Assembly: GCA_012729595.1 (NCBI GenBank)
Contig: JAAYCU010000255.1
Location: 1-41,971, forward strand
Length of the DNA stretch: 41,971 bases
DNA from: Phycisphaerales bacterium
GTDB taxonomy: Bacteria; Planctomycetota; Phycisphaerae; UBA1845; PWPN01
Direction of reading: 5' to 3'
Shown: positions 33,413 to 41,957 of the stretch, piece by piece
Layout of the letters: each line of letters opens with the position of its first letter
How positions within the stretch are numbered: the stretch's first letter is position 1
Notes under the pieces: model-generated
Database searches by the model: none
The model's input: the letters and a program-made list of their open reading frames with translations, nothing else
What the model was told of the DNA's origin: nothing
Program-made: the position numbers and the translations under genes

Positions 33413-33994
33413 ATGTCCCAAAACGTTGCACCATTACTAACGATAGAAACCCCCCGTCTCAACCTTGTCGCAGCAACCCTGGCCCACCTCGAGGCGGAGC
33501 TTGAAGCACCGGCCCGGCTTTCGACCGTGCTGCAAGCGCTGGTTCCGACGAGCTGGCCTCCGGGCGAGTATGATCGCCCGGCCATTGAGTTCTTTCGTAC
33601 ATGTGTCGCGAAGAAACCGGAGGATGTCGGCTGGTACGGTTGGTACGCGATTCAACGCCCCAGCCAGGGGCAGGACGCCGTATTGGTCGCGGCCGGCGGT
33701 TACCGCGGTCAACCGCTACCCGATGGAACGGTGGAAATAGGGTACTCTGTTCTCCCCGAATACCGCTCGAGAGGATACGCCACGGAAATCGTACACGCTC
33801 TTGTGCAACGCGCTTTCGCGATCGTGGAAATCACCGCCGTCATCGCCCACACCCAGGCTAACAATCTCGCCTCGATCAAAGTCCTTGAACACTGCGGTTT
33901 CAAGCTTGCAGGCTCTGGAGGAGATCGCGGCTTGGTGAGGTATTTGTGCTTGCGCAACGCATCTGAATCTGGCGGTGCACATAATTCAGGGTAG
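33413..33994 (+). CDS. GNAT-family N-acetyltransferase (RimJ/RimL-like)
   Basis: A 193-residue acetyltransferase using acetyl-CoA. ETPRLNLVAATLAHLEAEL is the usual N-terminal block of the ribosomal-protein/small-molecule acetyltransferases; YSVLPEYRSRGYATEIVHALV is the CoA-binding motif (R-x-x-G-x-A) and AHTQANNLASIKVLEHCGF the end block. ATG 33413 lacks a strong ribosome site. It stands alone between mutM (divergent) and the histidine kinase gene (convergent). The substrate is unknown. Confidence 0.9.
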   Translation: MSQNVAPLLTIETPRLNLVAATLAHLEAELEAPARLSTVLQALVPTSWPPGEYDRPAIEFFRTCVAKKPEDVGWYGWYAIQRPSQGQDAVLVAAGGYRGQPLPDGTVEIGYSVLPEYRSRGYATEIVHALVQRAFAIVEITAVIAHTQANNLASIKVLEHCGFKLAGSGGDRGLVRYLCLRNASESGGAHNSG

Positions 33995-34047
33995 TTTTCC
34001 GCTGCAATATGAAGGAGCGTGAAGCCTATCCCGAAGGATGAGCGGTT

Positions 34048-34938
34048 TTAATCCGCCTGGGGCAGTGTGATGGTAAAGGTGGTGCCGGTGCCGGGGCGGC
34101 TTTCGACATCGATGTCGCCGCCGAGCTCCTCGATAAGGTCATGACAGATGGACAGGCCGAGGCCCAACCCGCGTTTGTCCGGTTTGTCAGCGCTTTTCTT
34201 GGTGGTGAAGAAAGGCTCGAAAATCCGGGACAGATTTTCCGGCGGGATGCCGCAACCGGTATCGCGAACATTAATCATGACCCGGCCTTCGTGCGTGGGA
34301 GCGGCGTCGATGGTCAGGCGTCCGGGACGGCCGAGCATCGCCTGCCGGGCGTTGATCACCAGATTAAACATAACCTGCAATAACTGATTCTCGTTGGCTC
34401 TGACGGCCAGCTCCGAATCGATCTGCAGATTGACCGTGATGTTGTCCTTCTGAGGATCGCGCATCAGACAGCCGACCGCATTCTGGGCGATTTTGAGAAC
34501 ATTCACCGTCTGGATCACGCTGCTGTCCTGACGGGCGAGGCCCACCAGCCGGTCGGCCATCTCCCGGACCGCGTCCGTACCCTGAAGCGTCTTGGCCAAA
34601 GCCTTTCGCATCAAGGCCACATCATCCGTATCCAGAGCATGCTTGGCGTAGGCAACCACGGGGGCAAACAAGTTATTGAACTCGTGGGCCAGCATGGCGG
34701 CCGTCGTTCCGATGCTGGCCAGCTTCTGGGCCTGTCGCAACTGGGCCTTGAGCTGTTCGAACTGGCCGGCCAAATACTCAATCTCTTCTTGCAGAAGATA
34801 AGCGTCATTGGCTACAGTACCGGGGGCAGACGGTGGTAAAGGCAAAGTCCGCGGAGCCGTTGGCGGCGGATTCATCGGCCGCTTTTCCATTGGCGGAGGT
34901 GGAACCCGGGTAGGCGTTGACTGGGATCGCAGCGGCAT
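34048..34938 (-). CDS. Sensorless histidine kinase (NtrB-like core)
   Basis: A 296-residue cytoplasmic histidine kinase. The first 40 residues are Pro-rich and disordered, followed by a coiled coil (45-75). H85 in MLAHEFNNLF is the phosphorylated histidine; the ATPase domain shows the N-box VMFNLVINARQAM, G1 DTGCGIP, the F-box FEPFFTTK and G2 GLGLGLSI. No sensor domain or membrane helix is present, so it must receive its signal from a partner. ATG 34938 has AGGAG five bases before it; upstream codons are not used. No response regulator is adjacent. It diverges from the small gene at 35010. Confidence 0.92.
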   Translation of the reverse strand: MPLRSQSTPTRVPPPPMEKRPMNPPPTAPRTLPLPPSAPGTVANDAYLLQEEIEYLAGQFEQLKAQLRQAQKLASIGTTAAMLAHEFNNLFAPVVAYAKHALDTDDVALMRKALAKTLQGTDAVREMADRLVGLARQDSSVIQTVNVLKIAQNAVGCLMRDPQKDNITVNLQIDSELAVRANENQLLQVMFNLVINARQAMLGRPGRLTIDAAPTHEGRVMINVRDTGCGIPPENLSRIFEPFFTTKKSADKPDKRGLGLGLSICHDLIEELGGDIDVESRPGTGTTFTITLPQAD

Positions 34939-35009
34939 GAAAACTCCTGGAACAGACGTTTCGTGCGTGCAATATCGGCACTGATAGTGCATTAACTTGA
35001 GGGATTACG

Positions 35010-35279
35010 ATGGACCTTTCCTCTCGTATGGAATATTTATTAACTCTGGCTGAGCAAATGGGGGCCGAGGTAAGAGCTGAACCCATGGGTGGCGAGGGTG
35101 GCGGGCTCTGCAAGCTTCGGGGCCAATATGTCCTTTTTGTTGACTTGGCCGCTGACCTGGTTTCCCGTTATGACCGTACTTGCGCAGCCATGGCCGTGCT
35201 CCCCGATCTCGACAAGCATTATCTGCTGCCCGAAATCAGGTCCGACCTCGACCGCGCCCGCGGCCAGAATGAAGCGTAA
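35010..35279 (+). CDS. Small conserved-looking protein, unknown function
   Basis: An 89-residue soluble protein, acidic and helical at both ends, with a central GGEGGGLCKLRGQYVLFVDL block of Gly-rich strand-turn-strand type. I recall similar short proteins from planctomycete genomes, but no function is known. ATG 35010 has TGAGGG-like bases at a reasonable distance upstream. It is divergent from the histidine kinase, suggesting shared regulation. Frame bias and Gly/acid pattern support a real gene. Confidence 0.65.
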   Translation: MDLSSRMEYLLTLAEQMGAEVRAEPMGGEGGGLCKLRGQYVLFVDLAADLVSRYDRTCAAMAVLPDLDKHYLLPEIRSDLDRARGQNEA

Positions 35280-35390
35280 ACGATTGGAACATGGGATGGG
35301 CGCTCGAAATGGGAAACCGGATGACGGTATTACGTCTACCGGGTAAGCGACTTTTCTTGGAAGGCGTTGGCCGGTATTATATGCGGTTAT

Positions 35391-35813
35391 ATGGCGACGA
35401 TTGAGCAGCAAATCGAACCACACCCTACCCAGTGCCGGCTGGACGTGCGTGTCCGCTACGCTGAATGTGACCCCATGGGCTATCTGCACCACGCCAAGTA
35501 TTTTGAGTATTTCGAGATGGCTCGTACCGAGTTGCTCCGGGCTACCGGTATCCGTTACCGGGATATGGAAGATAAAGGTTTCCTGTTCGTGGTGGTTCGC
35601 ACCGAATGCCGCTTTCTCCGCCCGGCCCGTTACGATGATACTCTGACCATCGAGGTCCGCCTGGAGCGTATGACCCGGGCACGGATCGATCATGCCTACA
35701 AAATTTACCGAGATGGCTTCGTCCTGTGCGAGGCCCTGACGACGCTGGCCTGCGTGAATCGCGAGGGCCGGCCCATACCTATACCTTCCGAAATCAGCCA
35801 CTGCGAGGACTAA
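35391..35813 (+). CDS. YbgC/4-hydroxybenzoyl-CoA thioesterase-family protein
   Basis: A 140-residue hotdog thioesterase. RVRYAECDPMGYLHHAKYFEYFEMAR is the diagnostic block with the catalytic Asp (D in ECDPMG) and MARTE following. ATG 35391 is used; no clear ribosome site exists, so start is less certain. Its stop codon directly abuts the ATG of the DUF89 gene (TAAATG), so the two are co-translated. Such enzymes hydrolyse short-chain acyl-CoA or acyl-ACP. Confidence 0.9.
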   Translation: MATIEQQIEPHPTQCRLDVRVRYAECDPMGYLHHAKYFEYFEMARTELLRATGIRYRDMEDKGFLFVVVRTECRFLRPARYDDTLTIEVRLERMTRARIDHAYKIYRDGFVLCEALTTLACVNREGRPIPIPSEISHCED

Positions 35814-36869
35814 ATGCCCCTGCTCTGCCAGCTTACCGACCCGGACGGGTATCGTATTTCCGATTGGAACATCGCCGCGGATCCGCGCGACCGGGACTAT
35901 TGGATCAGCTTGTTCGATACCTTCCCCAATCACATCCAGACCCAGATCGTCCGGGACGGGCTGGACGGTGACCACTTTCCCGCTCGCTGGTCGGCGTTCC
36001 AGCGGGAATACGAGTCTGGTATGCGGCTCATTCGTGACAAGGTCGAACGCACCGGTACGCTTTCGACGATAGAGCTGGTCCGTTACCGGCAGATGCTCCT
36101 GAAAAAGTTTGACTTCCCCGACCCTTACCGGGCGATTAAGAGGCGAGAGAACACGGCCGCCGCCCGGCTTTACCCGCAGGTCATCCAGCGTATCGATGAG
36201 TTGCCCCTCGAGAAGCGTTGGCCGGCGCTTTTCCTAGGCTTGCTGGCCGGTAACATGTTCGACCTTGGGGCCCCGAAAACCATCGATCTGTTCAAACGCG
36301 GACAGACCGATTTCTTCGCCACCCTCGAGCGTATTGCGGATCAGAGCTGGTTTATCGACCATTCGGCGGTCCTCATCGATCGGCTGACGAATAGCTCTCC
36401 GTGGCGGCAGATACTGTTTTTCGTGGACAACGCCGGCTCGGATATCGTACTCGGGGTGTTGCCGCTGGCGCGCGAGATGGCTCGCGCCGGGGCGCGGGTC
36501 ATACTGGCCGCCAACGCCGAGCCGGCCCTTAACGATATAACCTACCCCGAGTTGAACTGCCTGCTCGACAAATTGCGAAACCAGGATCCGCAGTTGGCCG
36601 ACCTACTAGCCACGGACCGCCTGGCCACCGTAGATACGGGCAATGATACTCCCCTGCTCGATTGCACGATCATCACTGACGCCTGCAACACGGTGGCGGC
36701 CGCAAGCGATTTGATCGTCCTGGAGGGGATGGGCCGTGCTATCGAGAGCAACTGGCACGTGCCGTTAAAATGCGACTGCTGGCGAATCGCCTTGCTGAAA
36801 GACGAGGCTGTCGTCCGCTGGCTTGGGGCTCGGCTGTGGCAGCCGGTCAGTCGATTCGACCCCGCCTGA
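35814..36869 (+). CDS. DUF89 protein, PANK4/plant-type damage-control phosphatase subfamily
   Basis: A 351-residue DUF89-fold protein of the eukaryote-like subfamily II, similar to the C-terminal domain of PANK4 and plant homologues that act on 4'-phosphopantetheine and oxidised derivatives. Landmarks are LLAGNMFDLGAPKTI, LFFVDNAGSDIVLGVLPLARE, the metal block LNDIT, and the end SDLIVLEGMGRAIESNWHV plus KCDCWRIALLKD. ATG 35814 immediately follows the thioesterase stop with GAGGA five bases before. Pairing of an acyl-CoA thioesterase with a possible pantetheine-phosphate phosphatase hints at coenzyme A housekeeping (inferred). It differs strongly from the DUF89 protein at 4781-5686. Confidence 0.85.
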   Translation: MPLLCQLTDPDGYRISDWNIAADPRDRDYWISLFDTFPNHIQTQIVRDGLDGDHFPARWSAFQREYESGMRLIRDKVERTGTLSTIELVRYRQMLLKKFDFPDPYRAIKRRENTAAARLYPQVIQRIDELPLEKRWPALFLGLLAGNMFDLGAPKTIDLFKRGQTDFFATLERIADQSWFIDHSAVLIDRLTNSSPWRQILFFVDNAGSDIVLGVLPLAREMARAGARVILAANAEPALNDITYPELNCLLDKLRNQDPQLADLLATDRLATVDTGNDTPLLDCTIITDACNTVAAASDLIVLEGMGRAIESNWHVPLKCDCWRIALLKDEAVVRWLGARLWQPVSRFDPA

Positions 36870-37464
36870 TGCCGTCTTTCAGAAAGTCTTTCCATAATCC
36901 AAAGTCCACGGACGGGCGCATTGGTCTTTGTGCGGAGCTTCCGACCCTTGATGGCCGTGTCTACCATCTTCCCTCGCTCCGAAGCCCCCCGTTGCGTGAT
37001 TACCCCGTGGCAAGACTTTCGGAAAATGCCGCGTGCGATGTCGGCCGGTTTGGTGTCTTTCTGGAGCAACGGCACAATGCAGCAAAACCAAACGAGCCCA
37101 CCAAATATCGAAGAAAACAATATGCATTCGTGGTCGGATTATGTAACTAACTGTCCACTAATACGTTATCGCACACAAGCTCCGGCAACAACGGATTATA
37201 CCCGCATAGCCAAGTTTGGACTTTCCGCGATGGCGTCGGATAATACGCCACGCAGTCACGGGAAGCGGACAGCAACCCGGTGGCGCAATACTGTTGACGG
37301 ATAGCTGACCGGTCACCCTCGATCGGGGATAAGATCAATGCCCGGTGAATAACGTTGGGCCCGTAGCATGGCCAACGCGGAGTATCGGCTATAGTCGTTT
37401 GTTCCAGAAGCCGTACCGGTATAACCGCCGAAATGGCGGCCACCCGGGATAATGAGAGAGGATT
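36870..37464. other. 595-bp intergenic region, no supported gene
   Basis: Frames here lack ribosome sites and recognisable products. A small hairpin CCGCC-GAAAT-GGCGG (37425-37439) lies 25 bases before the lysA start; it is too short to be called a riboswitch and I see no lysine-riboswitch pattern. Confidence 0.4.
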
Positions 37465-38745
37465 ATGGATAGTTTTGAATATCGCCAGGGTGAATTGTTT
37501 TGCGAGGACGTGCCCGCCGGGCAAATCGCCGAGGCGGCCGGTACCCCGACTTTCGTATATTCCGCGGCTACCTTGATCGAACACTACGATCGGATCGCGG
37601 CGGCCTTCGCCGTGTTGCGGCCGATCATCTGCTATTCGATCAAGAGCTGTCAGAACATCCACCTGATCCGGCTGCTCGCCGAACGCGGAGCGGGGATGGA
37701 CGTGGTCAGCGGCGGAGAACTCTTCCGGGCGTTGAAAGGCGGGGCCGACCCGGCCCGCATTGTCTACGCCGGCGTGGGCAAAACCGATCGGGAGATTCAC
37801 GAGGCCATCGACGCCGGGATCGGATGGTTCAATATCGAATCCGAGGCTGAATTGGCCAACATCATTGCCCTCGCCACGGACCGCAACGTCGTCGTCCGGG
37901 CCGCGTTGCGGGTCAACCCCGACGTCGATCCGAAAACCCATCGCCATACCAGCACGGGTAAAAAGGAAACGAAGTTCGGCGTGGATATCGAGCGGGCCCG
38001 GCGGGTGTTCGATGAGTTCGGGCGTAACCCGCGGGTTCGCCTGACCGGCTTGCATCTGCACATCGGTTCTCCGGTGAATACGGTCGCCCCCTACGTCGAG
38101 GCGATTCGCAAAGCCCTCGCGTTGATCGGGGACTTGCGAGCGGCCGGCTTTACCATTGACACCTTGGACATCGGGGGCGGTTTTGGGGCGGATTACGAAA
38201 CGGACCAAGCTCCCTTCGCGGCAGAATATGCCCAACATATTGTACCGTTATTGAAGGACCAGGGTTTGCATGTGATTCTGGAGCCGGGCCGGTCGATCTC
38301 GGCCAACGCGGGCGTGTTGCTCGCCCGCGTGCTGTACGTCAAGCAGGCCGGCGACAAGCAGTTCGTGATCGTGGACGCGGCCATGACCGACCTGATCCGC
38401 CCGGCGTTGTATGACGCGAGCCATTTTCTATGGCCGGTGCGGCCGGGGACGGACCATGTACCCGCCCGGCGGCGCCATGATCTGCGTATGCCCGGCTGCC
38501 GCATGGTGGACGTGGTCGGCCCGGTCTGCGAAAGCGGCGATTTTCTCGCCCGGGAGCGTTACCTCCCGCCGGTGCAGCGCGGCGACCTGCTGGCCGTCTT
38601 CACCGCCGGGGCTTACGGCTTCGTCATGGCCAGCCACTATAATTCCCGACCCAACGCCGCCGAGGTGCTCGTCGAGGGAAACGCTTACCGCATCATCCGC
38701 CGCCGGGAAAACTACCCCGACCTGATCGAGCCCGAGAAATCTTAA
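37465..38745 (+). CDS. lysA: Diaminopimelate decarboxylase
   Basis: A 426-residue PLP enzyme making L-lysine from meso-diaminopimelate. The PLP lysine is K60 (CYSIKSCQN); HIGSPVNT, the glycine loop LDIGGGFGADYE and LEPGRSISANAG bind the phosphate; CESGDFL supplies the active-site Cys from the other subunit, and GAYGFVMASHYN is the end block. ATG 37465 follows a GAGAGAGG ribosome site. It stands alone; no dapF or other lysine gene is adjacent. Confidence 0.96.
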   Translation: MDSFEYRQGELFCEDVPAGQIAEAAGTPTFVYSAATLIEHYDRIAAAFAVLRPIICYSIKSCQNIHLIRLLAERGAGMDVVSGGELFRALKGGADPARIVYAGVGKTDREIHEAIDAGIGWFNIESEAELANIIALATDRNVVVRAALRVNPDVDPKTHRHTSTGKKETKFGVDIERARRVFDEFGRNPRVRLTGLHLHIGSPVNTVAPYVEAIRKALALIGDLRAAGFTIDTLDIGGGFGADYETDQAPFAAEYAQHIVPLLKDQGLHVILEPGRSISANAGVLLARVLYVKQAGDKQFVIVDAAMTDLIRPALYDASHFLWPVRPGTDHVPARRRHDLRMPGCRMVDVVGPVCESGDFLARERYLPPVQRGDLLAVFTAGAYGFVMASHYNSRPNAAEVLVEGNAYRIIRRRENYPDLIEPEKS

Positions 38746-38783
38746 CGCGATCATCCGCGAGCGGAATAAAATCGCGCAAAAAA

Positions 38784-38811
38784 ATACCCGCGGGTTTCGG
38801 CCCGCGGGTAT
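38784..38811 (-). terminator. Intrinsic terminator of flgM (possibly bidirectional)
   Basis: A perfect 11-bp stem (38784-38794 with 38801-38811, ATACCCGCGGG) has a TTTCGG loop. On the minus strand it is followed by seven T residues, so it is a classical terminator for flgM 24 bp upstream. On the plus strand it lies 39 bp after lysA, but the downstream bases TCGAAAATAC are a poor U-tract, so use by lysA is less sure. Confidence 0.85.
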
Positions 38812-38834
38812 CGAAAATACAGGCGAAGAAGGAA

Positions 38835-39119
38835 TTACAGCTCAGGATGTCGCAGTATATCCCAGAGTCGATCGATAGTGATGCCGATCTTCTCGGGGGT
38901 TTCGTAGGTGCCGTTGAGGATGGCCTCGCGAATCTCGGTCACCTTTTCGACCCGGATGTCGGTTTCTGGTTCAAGGGTGCTGAGCATTTGACCTATCTCT
39001 GAAATTTCCACCCGATCCATCGGCAGGTCGGGTCTTTTCGCCTCCGGTTTGGGTTCCATCTGCCCCAGGGGGACATCCGAGGGGCGCAACGCATTACTGA
39101 TTGGAGGAATGTCGCTCAT
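38835..39119 (-). CDS. flgM: FlgM-family anti-sigma-28 factor
   Basis: A 94-residue protein with the FlgM C-terminal core: DRVEISEIGQMLSTL and RVEKVTEIREAILNGTYETPEKIGITIDRLWDIL in part. FlgM binds and inhibits the flagellar sigma factor FliA and is exported through the hook-basal body. The N-terminal third is Pro-rich and disordered, as in other FlgM. ATG 39119 has GGTGAT-like bases before it. No other flagellar gene is in the window, so this is a solo flgM, or a FlgM-like regulator of another sigma-28-type factor. Confidence 0.85.
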   Translation of the reverse strand: MSDIPPISNALRPSDVPLGQMEPKPEAKRPDLPMDRVEISEIGQMLSTLEPETDIRVEKVTEIREAILNGTYETPEKIGITIDRLWDILRHPEL

Positions 39120-39521
39120 TGCGGATCACCTGCGACTGGCCCACGCCCGATCCGCTCTCCATCCGCGGATCTGTACGATGAGCCGGCCAGAACCAAGCCT
39201 AAATTATGATTACGCCGATGGATAGCCAAAGTTCACGCCGTGGGCACCAATCGTTCGTGCTCTTGGTTCGGGCATTCCTCCATGAATCGCCGGCCATTAT
39301 CGGCCCACATGCCGGGCGCGAAGGCTTATCCATCAGCCCGCTCTCGTCGATGCTTTCGCATCAGTACTAGTATCGACGATCTTTTGGGGCGTTCTACAGT
39401 AAATTATCGGCAATTGACGGTTTTACGCCGAGATATTTTCCAACATGTTGCGATTGCTGGACTTGCGCCCACTACATATTGGGCTATATCCAAGGGCATG
39501 CTACACTTATTGGGGGGTGCC
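39120..39521. other. 402-bp intergenic region, no supported gene
   Basis: A 120-codon plus frame (39240-39602) overlaps the small minus gene antisense and has no ribosome site. I saw no sigma-28 promoter of the TAAA-N15-GCCGATAA kind and no repeats. Confidence 0.4.
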
Positions 39522-39692
39522 TCAATCGGCCGCAACAAGCTCCATCAGTTCGATTCTATGCCTTTCTCTCTCAAGTTCTTTCAACTGATGAAGATACGCT
39601 AATAATTCGTCCTGGGTGAAGCTTTCCAGGAATTCGATCTGTGCCGAGCGGTTTACGCTTCGGATTTGCTCGATCAGTTCATTTTTAGTCAT
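39522..39692 (-). CDS. Small 56-residue protein, unknown function
   Basis: A short frame, MTKNELIEQIRSVNRSAQIE at its start, ends in ELMELVAAD. It is a small acidic helical protein, with the pattern (N-E-L-I/x-I-x-x-x-NRSA-x-x-E-FL-x-x-F-x-x-D-E-L-L-x-YL) of short planctomycete proteins I recall but cannot name. GAGG lies eight bases before ATG 39692. It is below usual gene-finder length limits. It is followed by nothing coding on the same strand until flgM 402 bp on. Confidence 0.6.
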   Translation of the reverse strand: MTKNELIEQIRSVNRSAQIEFLESFTQDELLAYLHQLKELERERHRIELMELVAAD

Positions 39693-39859
39693 ATCAATAG
39701 CCTCATATTATGGTGTCCTCTACCCAGAGGGTTTCCAAGGTTGCCCGGATGTATCGGACGGCGAGCAAAAACATCTTTAAAACTCTGTTATCAATAAATT
39801 TGCGCTCTGGAAGGCAAAAAATGCGCTTGGGGAATAGCGGCCGTCAGATTTTGAGGGGT

Positions 39860-41215
39860 TTATTGAATAACGCGGATTACCCGACGCTGGATTTCGGCGG
39901 CCAGATCGATCAACGAACCCTCCGGGCGGTTCCTGGCGTCCATGAGGGCAATAATCGGTCTGGTAGGCAGTCCGGTATTCGCCCGCACCACGCGGGCAGT
40001 ACGACCATCGTCCAGCTCGATAACGCTGCCGACAGGGAAGAGCGAAATGCAATCGAGCAGGGCCCGCACCACGATGATATCGAAATACTTGTTGCGACTG
40101 TCGCGTAACAGGATTTCGGCGGCCTGGTATGGCGAGCGGGCCGGCCGATAGGGCCGGGGGGAAATCATAGCGGCATAGGTATCGGCCACGGCGACGATCC
40201 GGGCATACGGATGAATACGTGTTTGAGGAAGATGACGGGGGTATCCGGTGGTATCGCCGCGTTCGTGTGTCTGCCAGGCCACGAGTCGCGCCGCATCGGA
40301 CAACTCGGTAATGTTTTCAAGCAATTGGATGGTATGGTCCGGATGGGCATGGATCATCCGCCATTCCAGGTCGGTCAGCGTGCGTGGGGCCAGGCGAATA
40401 GTTGGCGGCACGCGCGACATGCCGGCATCGTGCAGCAGCGCACCGAGGGCCACTTCGAGGATGGCCCGACGACTCAGGCCAAGCTGGGCAGCGACGGCCA
40501 TGCTCAACAGTGATACTTTTAGGGCCTGTTCCGGGAGATAATCCTCCTCTGCCGGTTTGGGGCGGCTCAGCAAGTTGGGCAGCCAGTCGAAATCGAGCAT
40601 GACCGCATCGAGGAATTCGATGACGACATTGCGAAGGGTGATGAGGCTGACGGGCTTCAGGGCGACCAGATCGGAGTAAATGTTTCGCAGCGCGCACAGG
40701 GCCCGGGAGTAAGCACGTAATCCGCGTTCCACTTCGGCTTGCAGGCTCTGGGAATCGACCCGCGGCCGGCGGTCGGCCTTTAGCGGTTGGAAGGGACGCG
40801 TCTTGAGTATCTCGGGGATCAGCCGCTCCTGAAGTGGATCAGGCCCCTTGGATGCGGCCGGATTATTCGGCGTACCGCGGGCAGGTGACGCCAAGCGCCT
40901 CGCGAATGACCGCTGGTCGTGTATGCCATGGAGAAAGTTGGAGGTAATCAAGGAGTCGGCATCCAGAGGGGAGCGGGTGGGGTTGCGCCGTGCGGCATAG
41001 GGGGTGGCGCCATCCTCGGTCGGCGCATGCGTGTATTCGTCGGGCCAATCCCGGTCGCCGAACAGGCCATTGACCGCGTAAGCCCGGAGCCGCGGCAGAT
41101 CGTATTCCTTCAGATAAACGCCGGCCGGCAGTAGAACCTGACCGGCGTGGTTCCGCAGGGCCCCGGGCAGGCACATGCCCGATTCGAGTCGGTCTTCGTC
41201 GATACGCTTGGGCAT
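39860..41215 (-). CDS. HD-GYP-type protein with degenerate active site
   Basis: A 451-residue cytoplasmic protein. The C-terminal part resembles the HD-GYP cyclic-di-GMP phosphodiesterase domain: GALLHDAGM (HD pair), HAHPDHT, the GYP loop QTHERGDTTGYP, and ARIVAVADTYAAMISPRPYR. Several residues differ from the consensus: HDIGK is HDAGM, the HHE pair is THE, and DGxGYP is DTTGYP. Activity may therefore be reduced or altered. The N-terminal 200 residues begin with a short strand-rich block (SGMCLPGALRNHAGQVLLPAG), as in DUF3391-like or related N-termini of these proteins. ATG 41215 follows GGAGGT nine bases upstream. Confidence 0.75.
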   Translation of the reverse strand: MPKRIDEDRLESGMCLPGALRNHAGQVLLPAGVYLKEYDLPRLRAYAVNGLFGDRDWPDEYTHAPTEDGATPYAARRNPTRSPLDADSLITSNFLHGIHDQRSFARRLASPARGTPNNPAASKGPDPLQERLIPEILKTRPFQPLKADRRPRVDSQSLQAEVERGLRAYSRALCALRNIYSDLVALKPVSLITLRNVVIEFLDAVMLDFDWLPNLLSRPKPAEEDYLPEQALKVSLLSMAVAAQLGLSRRAILEVALGALLHDAGMSRVPPTIRLAPRTLTDLEWRMIHAHPDHTIQLLENITELSDAARLVAWQTHERGDTTGYPRHLPQTRIHPYARIVAVADTYAAMISPRPYRPARSPYQAAEILLRDSRNKYFDIIVVRALLDCISLFPVGSVIELDDGRTARVVRANTGLPTRPIIALMDARNRPEGSLIDLAAEIQRRVIRVIQ

Positions 41216-41513
41216 AACAGTTCCACCTCCGAGGCCGGCCTGGATGACGCACACGGTCGCTGCGCGGATTCCCCTTTCCACACGTCGGCTTGGCGGAACG
41301 GTAACTTGAACTCACGGACGGCGGTCCATAACGATAACAAAACGAAATGGTCAATGGCCGATAATGGCGGAACCTGCAAATGCGTTTTTTCAGTTCGAAC
41401 GAATGGTATGGCTCACCTTGGATGTTTCGATTAATATCCGTGTAGGTAAATCAAACTACCTCGTTATCGGCTCTCCGGACGGTGTGCCGGCCTTGGGCAC
41501 GATGGGATAGAAT

Positions 41514-41957
41514 ATGCTTGGGCCAATCTTGATCTTGCTTGCGGGTTTTGGTTTCGGACAATACGAAATCGAGAAAGAGGGTTTCAAAGTCCGTGTCGAG
41601 GTTGAGGCCAGTATTTATCGTTACGAGGTTCACAATATCAACCTTCCTCCGATCCGTTCTTTTTCAATCCAACCCCACCATGCTTACAACTTCGAGGCAC
41701 CGGAGGGCTGGACAACACACGAAGAGGGCGGCTTGTTTAAGGCTGAGGCGGACGATGTATTTTCAGCGATTCTGGCCGGTCAACAGCGCACCTTTTCGAT
41801 GAGAGTCACCAGCGGAGGCGCCGTGCTGGGCAAAATGCCCTTGACATTAGGCCCTTACACCGAAACTTCTCTGCGTTTTGCGCGCATGTTATCCGGTATC
41901 AAGCGGCCGGTCGAGCAAGGGCTTGGGGATAGTGATCATCATGAATCGCCAGGATAG
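41514..41957 (+). CDS. Exported small protein, unknown function
   Basis: A 147-residue protein with an N-terminal hydrophobic signal (MLGPILILLAGFGFGQ). The mature part is mixed strand and loop, with His/Tyr-rich motifs (PPIRSFSIQPHHAYNF). I do not recognise the family. ATG 41514 has GATGGGA at a fair distance. A new ATG at 41941 overlaps the end and opens a frame that runs off the window; it may be the next gene. Confidence 0.6.
   Translation: MLGPILILLAGFGFGQYEIEKEGFKVRVEVEASIYRYEVHNINLPPIRSFSIQPHHAYNFEAPEGWTTHEEGGLFKAEADDVFSAILAGQQRTFSMRVTSGGAVLGKMPLTLGPYTETSLRFARMLSGIKRPVEQGLGDSDHHESPG

Noticed and set aside
37300-37464. Lysine riboswitch before lysA
   Set aside because: Only a five-base hairpin is visible; none of the conserved riboswitch motifs were recognised.
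39240-39602. 120-codon plus frame
   Set aside because: Overlaps the small minus gene, Ser/Arg-rich, no ribosome site.
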